Under the pieces are notes generated by a model. The model was not told the origin of the DNA, did no database searches, and saw only the letters and a program-made list of their open reading frames with translations. From assembly GCA_015689645.1 (NCBI GenBank), contig WVSM01000004.1:62001-126000 (forward strand): a DNA stretch of 64,000 nt, in the 5' to 3' direction. The position numbers were made by a program, and so were the translations under genes. The DNA comes from Rhodobacterales bacterium HKCCE4037 (lineage in GTDB: Bacteria; Pseudomonadota; Alphaproteobacteria; Rhodobacterales; Rhodobacteraceae). This document shows, one piece after another, positions 45,470-52,980 of the stretch (positions are counted from its first letter, which is position 1; every line of letters begins with the position of its first letter).

Positions 45470-45563
45470 CGCGGCGCGACCTCCGGTTGACGGCTGTTCC
45501 GCCCGTGGGTAAGCCCTCCCGCGCCGCTTGGCCAGTGGGGCCACGCCGCATGAGGGCATGACC

Positions 45564-46589
45564 ATGGCAGAGACTCACTTCACCCCGCGCGTCTTTTCGG
45601 GCATCCAGCCGTCCGGCGGGCTGACCCTTGGCAACTACCTCGGCGCGATCAAGCGGTTCGTGGACATGCAGGACGAAGGCTCGTTCGAGACGGTCTATTG
45701 CATGGTCGATATGCATGCGATCACCGCGAAACTGCTCGACGCCGATGAACTCCGCCACAACACGCGGGAGCTTTGCGCAGGCTTCATCGCCTCGGGCATC
45801 GACCCGGAGAAATCCATCCTCATCAACCAGTCCCAGGTGCCCGAACACGCGCAGCTTGCGTGGATCTTCAACTGCATCGCGCGGATGGGCTGGATGAACC
45901 GCATGACCCAGTGGAAGGACAAGGCCGGCGCCAATTCCGAGGCCGCCTCGCTCGGCCTTCTGGCCTATCCTGCCCTGATGGCTGCCGACATTCTCGTCTA
46001 CCACGCCACACACGTGCCGGTGGGCGAGGACCAGAAACAGCATCTCGAGCTGACCCGCGACATCGCCGCGAAGTTCAACCACGACTATGGCGTCGATTTC
46101 TTCCCGATGACCGAGCCGGTGATCGAAGGCGCTGCGACGCGGGTGATGAACCTGCAGGACGGCACAAAGAAAATGTCCAAGTCCGATCCGTCCGACAAGA
46201 CGCGGATCAACATGACCGACGACGCCGACACGATCGCCAAGAAGATCCGCAAGGCAAAGACCGACCCCGACCCGCTGCCCGAGAGCGTGGAGGGGCTGGC
46301 CGATCGTCCCGATGCCCGCAACCTCGTGAACATCTATGCCGCGTTGGCCGACGTGACCCAGCAGGACGTGCTCGACCAGCATGCCGGGTCGCTTTTCGGG
46401 CACTTCAAGGTCGCCCTGTCCGAGGTCGCCGTGGACAAGCTCGCTCCGATCTCCGCCGAGATGAGCCGCCTGATGGATGACCCGGCCGAGATCGACGCCA
46501 TCCTGCGCCGCGGCGCGGACCGGGCGCGCGAAATCACCGTGCCGATCCTCGAACAGACCTACGACATCGTCGGAATGCTTCGCAGCTGA
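45564..46589 (+). CDS. trpS: tryptophanyl-tRNA synthetase
   Basis: 341 residues. ATG at 45564 has GAGGG seven bases upstream; an ATG six bases earlier is too close to it. The class I HIGH-like motif is [18 protein letters not shown], and KMSKS appears as [15 protein letters not shown]. Helical tryptophan pocket includes [11 protein letters not shown] and [20 protein letters not shown]. Length is normal for bacterial TrpS. Two perfect hairpins follow the stop. Confidence 0.96.
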   Translation: MAETHFTPRVFSGIQPSGGLTLGNYLGAIKRFVDMQDEGSFETVYCMVDMHAITAKLLDADELRHNTRELCAGFIASGIDPEKSILINQSQVPEHAQLAWIFNCIARMGWMNRMTQWKDKAGANSEAASLGLLAYPALMAADILVYHATHVPVGEDQKQHLELTRDIAAKFNHDYGVDFFPMTEPVIEGAATRVMNLQDGTKKMSKSDPSDKTRINMTDDADTIAKKIRKAKTDPDPLPESVEGLADRPDARNLVNIYAALADVTQQDVLDQHAGSLFGHFKVALSEVAVDKLAPISAEMSRLMDDPAEIDAILRRGADRAREITVPILEQTYDIVGMLRS

Positions 46590-46593
46590 GCGC

Positions 46594-46617
46594 GCAAATT
46601 TTCGTATGAAAATTTGC
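46594..46617. repeat. perfect 10-bp hairpin downstream of trpS, first of a pair
   Basis: GCAAATTTTC, loop GTAT, GAAAATTTGC. It starts five bases after the trpS stop. The AT-rich stem may work as part of a terminator although no T run follows. Confidence 0.75.
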
Positions 46618-46622
46618 ACCTG

Positions 46623-46644
46623 CGATTATTCGCACGAATAATCG
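46623..46644. repeat. perfect 10-bp hairpin downstream of trpS, second of a pair
   Basis: CGATTATTCG, loop CA, CGAATAATCG. It has the same TTCG..CGAA-like centre as the neighbouring hairpin five bases before it, with a different stem sequence, so base pairing seems to be the conserved property. Confidence 0.75.
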
Positions 46645-46725
46645 GCGCACAGCCGCCCTGCATCCCTGCGGAATTGAAGGAAACGCTCCGGCGGCCCACC
46701 TGCGGCAACGATGAAGGAGCATGTC

Positions 46726-47208
46726 ATGACCTATACCGCGGATCCCGGCACGACCATCGGCCATACCCACCTCAAGGTGTCCGACCTCGACCGCGCCATC
46801 GCCTTCTACCGGGACGTCATCGGGCTGGAGCTTCAGCAGACATTCGGCGATCAGGCCGCTTTCATGTCCGCCGGCGGCTACCACCACCATATCGGCCTCA
46901 ACACCTGGCACAGCCGTGGCGGGCCCCGGCCGGCCGAGAATGCCACGGGCCTTTTCCATGTCGCTTTTCTCTACCCGACGCGCAAGGCACTGGCACAAGC
47001 CGTTCGCAACGTCCTCGACATGGGCGTAAGCCTCACTGGCGCGGCCGATCACGGCGTGTCGTTGGCGCTTTACCTCGACGACCCCGACGGCAACGGGATC
47101 GAACTGTACTGGGACCGGGCGCCAGAGGACTGGCCGCGCGACGCGAATGGCAACCTGAGCATGGGCAACCGACGCCTCGATCTCGATGCCTTGCTTGCCG
47201 AAGCGTAG
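46726..47208 (+). CDS. VOC-family (glyoxalase/dioxygenase-fold) protein
   Basis: 160 residues from ATG 46726, which has AAGGAG six bases upstream; the ATG at 46711 contains that site. Family pattern: IGHTHLKVSDLDRAIAFYRD with the first metal His, GGYHHHIGLNTWHSRG with the second, and YLDDPDGNGIELYWDR with the metal Glu. Metal ligands are therefore intact. It resembles CatE/catechol-2,3-dioxygenase-like single-subunit members; substrate unknown. Confidence 0.85.
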   Translation: MTYTADPGTTIGHTHLKVSDLDRAIAFYRDVIGLELQQTFGDQAAFMSAGGYHHHIGLNTWHSRGGPRPAENATGLFHVAFLYPTRKALAQAVRNVLDMGVSLTGAADHGVSLALYLDDPDGNGIELYWDRAPEDWPRDANGNLSMGNRRLDLDALLAEA

Positions 47209-47347
47209 AAACAGGCTCCTGTTTGACGTCACGGCAATGTGCGCCTCCGCACACATTTAATTGGTATGCTAACTTTACATTCACATTTCTGTCGTTATCT
47301 TCTCCGATACTTCAAAAATCGTTAGCCGTTAAATCGGGGGGAACTGC

Positions 47348-47554
47348 ATGACCAGTCGTCTCACCACCCGGTCGGATACGCCGACCGCATCTGTCACGGA
47401 CCGTATCGTGGCCACTCAAACCACCTGCCGCATCAAGGCAGCAAAACATGCGCGGTCGGAACACCTTTCGACCCGCACAAAGCCTCACGCCGCCAAGCCG
47501 GCCGGCGTGACAATGGACTACCAGCAAGGCTTCACCTCTGGACCTTCCATGTAA
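47348..47554 (+). CDS. putative small basic protein
   Basis: 68 residues, rich in Thr, Ser, Lys, Arg and His, without a hydrophobic segment. The ATG is preceded by GGGGGGAAC at a good distance. Upstream DNA (about 47260-47335) is clearly more AT-rich than the rest of the window, as expected for a promoter. No family recognised. It could be a true small protein or a leader for the aminotransferase gene 42 bases downstream. Confidence 0.4.
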   Translation: MTSRLTTRSDTPTASVTDRIVATQTTCRIKAAKHARSEHLSTRTKPHAAKPAGVTMDYQQGFTSGPSM

Positions 47555-47564
47555 CCTCGCTCTA

Positions 47565-47592
47565 CCCTCCCCCCGAAACCGAGGGGGGAGGG
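47565..47592. promoter_or_regulatory. hairpin enclosing the ribosome binding site of the aminotransferase gene
   Basis: CCCTCCCCCC, loop GAAACCGA, GGGGGGAGGG: a perfect 10-bp GC stem. The right arm contains the only purine-rich sequence (GGGGGGAGGG) before the ATG at 47597. When folded, the ribosome binding site is closed. It may alternatively act as a terminator stem for the upstream small gene, although no T run follows. Confidence 0.65.
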
Positions 47593-47596
47593 CACC

Positions 47597-48460
47597 ATGG
47601 CCACCGGCACCAACATCAAAACCTATTTCGACGGCGCCTGGCATGATGCGGATATCCCCGTCATGCGCGCGGGCGATCACGGCGCCTGGCAGGCCACGCA
47701 GGTCTTCGACGGCGCGCGCTACGTGAATGACCTCGCCCCGGACCTGCGCGCCCATTGCGACCGTGTGGTGCGGTCGGCCCGCGCGCTCAGCCTGCATCCC
47801 GGCAAGACCGGCGCGGAAATCTTCGAGATCGTCTGGGAAGGCCTCAAGCGCTATCCCAAGGACACGCCCGTCTACATCCGCCCGAACTTCTTCGGCATCG
47901 ACGGCGGCCATTACGGCATTGTCCCGGCCGAAACCGAGGCCGGCTTCTTCGTCTGCCTCGAAGAGGTGCCGATCGCCCCGCCCGAAGCGTCCTCCCGCCT
48001 GACCACGACGCGCTTCCACCGCCCCGTTCTGGCCACCGCCGTGCTCGACGCCAAGGCCGGGTGCCTCTACCCCAACAACGCGCGGATGCTGATGGAGGCC
48101 CGCACCAAGGGCTACGACAACGCGCTTGTGACCGACGCCATGGGCAACGTCGCCGAAACCGCCACCGCCAACATCTTCATGGTCCGCGATGGTGAGATTT
48201 TCACACCGATCCCCAATGGAACCTTCCTCAACGGCATCACCCGCCAGCGCCACATCTCGAACCTGCGCGCCGATGGCTACACGGTGACCGAAACTGTCCT
48301 GGGCTATGCCGACTTCCGCGAGGCGGACGAGGTCTTCATGTCCGGCAACCTCAACAAGGTCACGCCGGTGCTGGAATTCGACGGCACCAACTACCAGCAC
48401 GGCCCGGTCACCAAGCGCGCGCGGGAGCTTTACTGGGATTGGGCCGCTTCGGCGGCCTGA
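47597..48460 (+). CDS. branched-chain amino-acid aminotransferase-like enzyme (class IV PLP)
   Basis: 287 residues. Fold-type IV PLP enzyme; the Schiff-base Lys is about 153 in LDAKAGCLYPNNARMLMEA. Phosphate-binding and strand motifs: YIRPNFFGIDGG, GNVAETATANIFMVRDGEI and LNGITRQRHI. Class IV covers IlvE, D-alanine aminotransferase and aminodeoxychorismate lyase; the E-T-A-T-A-N-I-F pattern favours the BCAT group. No ilv genes are near. Its end overlaps a convergent small membrane gene by 31 bases. Confidence 0.85.
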   Translation: MATGTNIKTYFDGAWHDADIPVMRAGDHGAWQATQVFDGARYVNDLAPDLRAHCDRVVRSARALSLHPGKTGAEIFEIVWEGLKRYPKDTPVYIRPNFFGIDGGHYGIVPAETEAGFFVCLEEVPIAPPEASSRLTTTRFHRPVLATAVLDAKAGCLYPNNARMLMEARTKGYDNALVTDAMGNVAETATANIFMVRDGEIFTPIPNGTFLNGITRQRHISNLRADGYTVTETVLGYADFREADEVFMSGNLNKVTPVLEFDGTNYQHGPVTKRARELYWDWAASAA

Positions 48461-48732
48461 CCCCTCGGGGTGGTCACGCTCTCGATCAGCGGGGCCAACA
48501 CCAGACCGACCGCCATGAACCAGGCGAACAGAAGCGCCAGCAGGATCAGCAGGCGCACCCCGTGGATGCGAAAGAACCGCATCCGGCGCGGCCCGTCGAA
48601 ACTGCCCGCATCTGCCCAGTCCTCGCGGCCCATACGCCGCCGGACATAAAGCAACGCGACAAGGCCCGCGACCACGATCCCGCCGAGCATCAGCCATGCA
48701 ATCAGACTATCGGCAACCTGCGGTGACAGCAT
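48430..48732 (-). CDS. small two-TM membrane protein, unknown function
   Basis: 100 residues from MLSPQVADSLIAWL, preceded by GGGAGGAG. First membrane segment LIAWLMLGGIVVAGLVALLY, a basic loop with RRRMGREDW and RRMRFFRIHG, then a second segment LLILLALLFAWFMAVGLVLA. It overlaps the 3' end of the aminotransferase gene on the other strand. Real gene likely because of the ribosome binding site and consistent hydropathy; no family assigned. Confidence 0.65.
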   Translation of the reverse strand: MLSPQVADSLIAWLMLGGIVVAGLVALLYVRRRMGREDWADAGSFDGPRRMRFFRIHGVRLLILLALLFAWFMAVGLVLAPLIESVTTPRGQAAEAAQSQ

Positions 48733-48847
48733 CCTGCGCTCCTCCCTTGCGGCCAGCATTCCACGCCTGCCCCTCCCCACGCAATCACCGCTAGACAGAG
48801 CCGTCCCCCTCCGTCATCCTGCATGACCGGAGAGAGGGACCCTCACG

Positions 48848-49303
48848 ATGCGCACATTTCTCGTCATCCTCGACGATACCCGCGAATGCCTCAACGCGAT
48901 GCGCTTCGCGGCCATGCGCGCGCACAACACCGGCGGCGGGGTGGAGATCCTTTCGGTGATCCCGCCCGACGAGTTCAACCACTGGATCGGCGTGGGTGAA
49001 GTGATGCGCGCCGAGGCCCGCGAACGGATCGAGGCGCATTTCAACGTCTTCGCCAAGTGGATGCGCGACAAGCAGCAGGTCGACCCGACCCTCGTCATCC
49101 GCGAAGGCGACCAGGTCGAGGAAATCCTCACCCATATCGCGGACAACCGCGAAATCGGCGTGCTGGTGCTCGGCGCGAATTCTGGCAAGGGCGGCCCGGG
49201 GCCCCTGGTGACATCGCTGGTGAAGCAATCCGGCAACCTGCCCGTCCCGCTGACGATCGTGCCGGTGGAGCTGTCGAAGGAGCAGCTGGAGACTATCACG
49301 TGA
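48848..49303 (+). CDS. universal stress protein, UspA family
   Basis: 151 residues. N-terminal strand MRTFLVILDDTRECLNAMRF has the family Asp. The ATP-binding type motif near the C-terminus, VLVLGANSGKGGPGPLVTSL followed by PVPLTIVP, is present in G-x2-G-x9-G form only approximately. AGAGAGGG precedes the ATG. The gene end is a GTGA overlap with the alpha/beta hydrolase gene. Confidence 0.9.
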   Translation: MRTFLVILDDTRECLNAMRFAAMRAHNTGGGVEILSVIPPDEFNHWIGVGEVMRAEARERIEAHFNVFAKWMRDKQQVDPTLVIREGDQVEEILTHIADNREIGVLVLGANSGKGGPGPLVTSLVKQSGNLPVPLTIVPVELSKEQLETIT

Positions 49304-49848
49304 GACCGATCCGCGTGCTCTTCGCCCATGCGGCGGGGCACACGCCGAACGACCCGCCGCTGCCACGATTGCGCCGCGCGCTTGGGCCAGGATTCCAGAT
49401 CGACGCGCCGGACCTCGGCGCACCCGACCCGGCTGTCTGGACCTCGAAACTGTCCGCCGCCCTGACCGCGCCGCGCGCGCCGTCCATCCTGGTCGGCCAT
49501 TCCCTCGGCGGGTCCGAACTCCTGCGCGTCATCGCCACCCATCACCCCCGCTTTTCGGCCGCCGGCTTCGTCGGCCTCGGTGTGCCGCTCTGGGGGATGC
49601 CCGATTGGCCCTACGAGGCGTTCATGCTTCCCGATGGCGCGGCGAAGGCGCTGTCAGGCCTCGACCGCATCGTATTCTTCGGCTCAGCGGATGACGACGT
49701 GGTGGACCCAAGCCACCTTCCCGCGTGGCGGGATCGCCTACCCCGCGCCCGCACTGTCGAAACCCACGGCAACGGCCACATCTTCGACCGGGGCGCAATC
49801 GCCCCCGTGCTGCTGGAACTGCGCCGCATGGCAGGGATGCCCAAGTAA
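49300..49848 (+). CDS. alpha/beta hydrolase (RBBP9/YdeN-like or esterase)
   Basis: 182 residues, GTG start overlapping the UspA stop. It opens VRPIRVLFAHAAGH, carries nucleophile elbow LVGHSLGGSELLRV, Asp in FFGSADDDVVDPSH and His in HGNGHIFDRG, so the catalytic triad is complete. Small size and lack of a cap domain suggest a lipase/esterase of the RBBP9-like kind. Substrate unknown. An apparent longer frame to 49057 lies inside uspA. Confidence 0.8.
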   Translation: MRPIRVLFAHAAGHTPNDPPLPRLRRALGPGFQIDAPDLGAPDPAVWTSKLSAALTAPRAPSILVGHSLGGSELLRVIATHHPRFSAAGFVGLGVPLWGMPDWPYEAFMLPDGAAKALSGLDRIVFFGSADDDVVDPSHLPAWRDRLPRARTVETHGNGHIFDRGAIAPVLLELRRMAGMPK

Positions 49849-49866
49849 GCGACGCGACGACCGCAG

Positions 49867-49883
49867 TTTAGAATCATTCCAAC
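49867..49883. promoter_or_regulatory. putative Irr box (iron control element) upstream of nfu
   Basis: TTTAGAA, TCA, TTCCAAC. The recalled alphaproteobacterial Irr consensus is TTTAGAA-N3-TTCTAAA, giving two mismatches in the right arm. It lies directly before a candidate promoter and the Fe-S carrier gene. Confidence 0.5.
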
Positions 49884-49887
49884 CGGG

Positions 49888-49916
49888 TTGACTCGCGCGC
49901 GCCACGGGCACATATC
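49888..49916 (+). promoter_or_regulatory. candidate sigma-70-type promoter of nfu
   Basis: TTGACT, 17 bases, CATATC, ending 27 bases before the ATG. The -35 matches consensus in five of six positions; the -10 is weak (three of six). Confidence 0.5.
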
Positions 49917-49943
49917 TGACCCAACCAGTAAGGATATGCACCG

Positions 49944-50507
49944 ATGTTCATCCAGACCGAAGCCACCCCGAACCCGGCAACCCTGAAATTCCTGCCCGGC
50001 CAGACCGTGCTGGAGGCCGGAACCGCCGATTTCCCGAGCGCGGACACGGCGGACAAGTCGCCGCTGGCCACACGGATCTTCGCGGTCGAGGGTGTGACGG
50101 GCGTGTTCTTCGGCACCGATTTCGTGACCGTCACCAAGGCCGACGCCGTGGAATGGGACCATGTGAAACCCGCCATTCTCGGCGCGATCATGGAACATTT
50201 CCAGTCCGGCGCGCCGGTCATGGACAACGAGGCCCAGGCCTCTGGCGGCCATGCCGATCATGAGGGCGAAGACGGCGAGATCGTCGGCCAGATCAAGTCG
50301 CTTCTCGACACCCGCGTCCGCCCCGCCGTGGCGCAGGACGGTGGCGACATCACCTTCCACGGCTTCGATCGTGGCGTGGTCTACCTGCACATGCAGGGTG
50401 CCTGCGCGGGCTGCCCCTCCTCGACGCTCACGCTGAAGATGGGCATCGAGAACCTGTTGCGCCACTACATCCCCGAGGTCGTCGAGGTGCGCCCGGTCGC
50501 GGTCTGA
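49944..50507 (+). CDS. NifU/Nfu-family Fe-S cluster carrier protein
   Basis: 187 residues. An Nfu N-terminal domain (MFIQTEATPNPATLKFLPGQ, IFAVEGVTGVFFGTDFVTVT) is followed, after an acidic linker, by the NifU C-terminal domain with cluster-binding CxxC in MQGACAGCPSSTLTLKMGIE. This is the mitochondrial NFU1-like architecture, different from E. coli NfuA. It carries 4Fe-4S clusters to targets such as lipoate synthase. An Irr-like box upstream suggests iron-dependent expression. Confidence 0.94.
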   Translation: MFIQTEATPNPATLKFLPGQTVLEAGTADFPSADTADKSPLATRIFAVEGVTGVFFGTDFVTVTKADAVEWDHVKPAILGAIMEHFQSGAPVMDNEAQASGGHADHEGEDGEIVGQIKSLLDTRVRPAVAQDGGDITFHGFDRGVVYLHMQGACAGCPSSTLTLKMGIENLLRHYIPEVVEVRPVAV

Positions 50508-50520
50508 CCGGAACGCCGCC

Positions 50521-50624
50521 AGCCCTTTCATCTTGCCGGAAAAAACCTCCGGGGGAGTCGCCGTCAGGCGACGGGGGCAGCGCCCCCAAATGGGGGTGGG
50601 CGGGCGGGCCCGCACACCCCCAAC
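50521..50624 (+). repeat. full intergenic repeat: conserved core plus GC-rich hairpins
   Basis: CCTTTCATCTTGCCGGAAAA at 50524-50543, followed by CCTCCGGGGGAG and the hairpins CGCC-GTCA-GGCG and GGGGGCAGCGCCCCC, then a G-rich/C-rich arm pair. It fills the gap between nfu and tsaB. The hairpins may end nfu transcription. Confidence 0.75.
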
Positions 50625-50661
50625 CCTTGCCGCCTCCTCTGACAGCCTCTACCCACCGCCC

Positions 50662-51294
50662 ATGATCCTCGGTTTCGACACCTCCGGCCCATGGGTGGCC
50701 ACGGCGCTTCTGCGCGATGACGAGATCGTCGCCGGCCACCATGCCGACATGGCCAAGGGCCAGGCCGAGCACCTGATGCCGCTGATCGAGCAGACGCTGG
50801 CCGACGGCAACGCGACCCTTTCCGATCTCACCGCCGTCGGCGTCGGCATCGGGCCGGGCAATTTCACCGGCATCCGCATCTCCGTCTCCGCCGCGCGCGG
50901 GCTGGCCCTGGCGCTCGGCATCCCGGCCATCGGCGTCTCGCTCCTCGATGCGCTGGCGCTTGACGCCCCGCGGCCCACGCTCGCCGCCCTGCCCGCGCCA
51001 CGCGACGCCCTTTACCTGCAGCGCTTCGGTGCAGGGATCGACCGTGCGCCTGCGCTTGTCTCCGCCGCCGATCTTCCGGGCTGGCTCGCTCCCGACGTGA
51101 CGCTCGTCGGCCCGACCGCCGCCGACCTCGCCGCTACGAACGGCCTGCCGCTCGCCCCTTCCGCCGACATCGCGCCCGCCATCGCGCGGATCGCCACCAC
51201 GCGCGCTGCCACGCCACAGCCGCGCCCCGCGCCGCTTTACATCAAGCCTGCCGACGCGGCCCCCAGTCGCGAGGCCGGGCCGACGATCCTGTGA
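50662..51294 (+). CDS. tsaB: tRNA N6-threonylcarbamoyladenosine synthesis protein TsaB
   Basis: 210 residues from MILGFDTSGPWVATALLRDD. TsaB is an ASKHA-fold scaffold partner of TsaD in t6A37 synthesis. Diagnostic block GVGIGPGNFTGIRISVSAAR; ATP-site zinc residues of TsaD are absent as expected. Upstream in-frame sequence is the repeat element and is excluded. It overlaps rimI by GTGA. Confidence 0.93.
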   Translation: MILGFDTSGPWVATALLRDDEIVAGHHADMAKGQAEHLMPLIEQTLADGNATLSDLTAVGVGIGPGNFTGIRISVSAARGLALALGIPAIGVSLLDALALDAPRPTLAALPAPRDALYLQRFGAGIDRAPALVSAADLPGWLAPDVTLVGPTAADLAATNGLPLAPSADIAPAIARIATTRAATPQPRPAPLYIKPADAAPSREAGPTIL

Positions 51295-51719
51295 CCTTGT
51301 CCGAACTCCTCGCGGCCCTCCATGCCGCCAGTTTCGAGCGTGGCTGGTCCGCCCACGAATTCGACACGCTTCTCGCCAATCCCGCCTACCGCGTCGTGAC
51401 CTCCGACACCGGCTTTGCGCTTCTTCAGATCATCCCGCCCGAAGCCGAGTTGATCACGATCTCGATCCTGCCCGCTGCGCGCGGCAAGGGCGCGGGCCGC
51501 GACCTTCTCTCCCGCACCATCACCGAGGCCGAACAGGCCGGTGTCACGCAACTGTTTCTCGACGTCGACGCCACCAACACCGCCGCGCTTACCCTCTACC
51601 GCTCCGCCGGTTTTGCCGAGGTCGGGCGCCGCAAGGGCTATTACGCCCACGAAGACGCATCCCCCGCGGACGCGATCCAGATGGTGCTTTCCCTGCCTGC
51701 CCAATCCTCCGGCAAATGA
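51291..51719 (+). CDS. rimI: ribosomal protein bS18-alanine N-acetyltransferase-like GNAT
   Basis: 142 residues, GTG start. GNAT motif A is ISILPAARGKGAGRDLLSRT, and motif B is LDVDATNTAALTLYRSAGFAEVGRRKGYY with the acetyl-CoA-proximal Tyr. Adjacency to tsaB is the usual rimI context. Actual substrate may differ because RimI-like GNATs are diverse. Confidence 0.9.
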   Translation: MTLSELLAALHAASFERGWSAHEFDTLLANPAYRVVTSDTGFALLQIIPPEAELITISILPAARGKGAGRDLLSRTITEAEQAGVTQLFLDVDATNTAALTLYRSAGFAEVGRRKGYYAHEDASPADAIQMVLSLPAQSSGK

Positions 51720-51885
51720 CGCGGATGCAGGCAGTGACGCCCGGTCACCTGCCAGAATCCGGTTGACCCTCCCGGCCCGCTTTGCCCTTATTCCCGGTAA
51801 GGATTCCGTCACTGAGGCGGAGTTTGCAATTCCGGGGACGGGTCAATCATCGGCTCAAACCCCAGAACCAACCGGGAGATACCGA

Positions 51886-52878
51886 ATGACCACGATGAAA
51901 TCGCTTCTTGGCGCCGCTGCCGCGCTGGCCTTCTCCGCCGCTGGCGCATTGGCCGAACCAGCCATTATCTTCGACCTGGGCGGCAAGTTCGACCGCTCGT
52001 TCAACGAAAGCGCCTTCAACGGTGCCGAGCGTTGGGCCGAGGAAACCGGCGGCACCTACCGCGAGATCGAGCTTCAGAACGACGCGCAGCGCGAGCAGGC
52101 CATGCGCCGCCTCGCCGAAGCCGGCGCCAACCCGATCGTGATGGCGGGCTTCAGCCAGGCTTCCGCGCTGGAAGTCGTGGCCCCCGATTACCCCGACACC
52201 ACCTTCGTCATCATCGACGGCGTGGTGGACGCGCCCAACGTGCAGTCGATCATCTTCTCCGAGCATGAAGGCTCCTACCTCGTCGGCATGCTGGCGGGCA
52301 TGGCGTCGGAAACCGGCACGGTCTCCTTCGTGGGCGGCATGGATATCCCGCTGATCTCGCGCTTCGCCTGCGGCTATGCCCAGGGCGTCGTGGCAGCCGA
52401 TCCGGAAGCCACCGTCATCGCGAACATGACCGGCACCACGCCTGCGGCCTGGAACGACCCGGTGCGCGGCGGCGAACTCACCCGCGGCCAGATCGGCCAG
52501 GGCTCCGACGTGGTCTTCGCTGCGGCGGGCGGCACCGGCCTCGGCGTTCTGCAGACCGCGGCCGACGAAGGCATCCTGTCGATCGGCGTGGACGCGAACC
52601 AGAACTACCTGCACCCCGGCATGGTCCTCACCTCGATGATCAAACGCGTGGACGTGGCCGTCTATGATGCCTTCTCCGCCGACACGATCGAACCCGGCAT
52701 CTTCGTCTACGGCCTGGCCGAAGACGGCGTTGGCTACGCGCTGGACGAGTTCAACCAGGAGCTGATCACCGAAGAGATGATCGCCGCCGTCGACGCCGCG
52801 CGCGAGCAGATCATCGCCGGGGAGCTTTCGGTTCACAACTTCACCGACGACGGCACCTGCCCGGTGGAAATGCAGTAA
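51886..52878 (+). CDS. BMP-family periplasmic binding protein, second system
   Basis: 330 residues. Signal peptide ends AGALAEPA, without a lipobox. Family blocks: FDLGGKFDRSFNESAFNGAE, MAGFSQASALEVVAPDYPD and VSFVGGMDIPLISRFACGYA, closer to the PnrA/TmpC nucleoside-binding group than the first BMP protein in the window. GGGAGA precedes the ATG; the frame extends far upstream but only the later start gives a signal peptide. Likely nucleoside or purine uptake; solute unproven. Confidence 0.93.
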   Translation: MTTMKSLLGAAAALAFSAAGALAEPAIIFDLGGKFDRSFNESAFNGAERWAEETGGTYREIELQNDAQREQAMRRLAEAGANPIVMAGFSQASALEVVAPDYPDTTFVIIDGVVDAPNVQSIIFSEHEGSYLVGMLAGMASETGTVSFVGGMDIPLISRFACGYAQGVVAADPEATVIANMTGTTPAAWNDPVRGGELTRGQIGQGSDVVFAAAGGTGLGVLQTAADEGILSIGVDANQNYLHPGMVLTSMIKRVDVAVYDAFSADTIEPGIFVYGLAEDGVGYALDEFNQELITEEMIAAVDAAREQIIAGELSVHNFTDDGTCPVEMQ

Positions 52879-52890
52879 GATCAACCCTTT

Positions 52891-52906
52891 GCCGGCCTAG
52901 ACCGGC
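52891..52906. repeat. small hairpin after the second BMP gene
   Basis: GCCGG, CCTAGA, CCGGC, 12 bases after the stop codon. It precedes the stronger hairpin at 52926. Confidence 0.55.
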
Positions 52907-52925
52907 GATAGGCAAGATCCGGTTT

Positions 52926-52957
52926 CGGGCCGCACCGTCAATGGCTGCGGCCCGTTT
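52926..52957 (+). terminator. attenuator-like terminator between BMP and ATPase genes
   Basis: CGGGCCGCA and TGCGGCCCG form a perfect 9-bp stem around 11 bases, followed by TTT. Because the ATPase gene follows 23 bases later on the same strand, partial readthrough is likely; it would keep the binding protein in excess over the transporter. Confidence 0.7.
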
Positions 52958-52980
52958 CATATCCGACCAAAGGCTGATCC

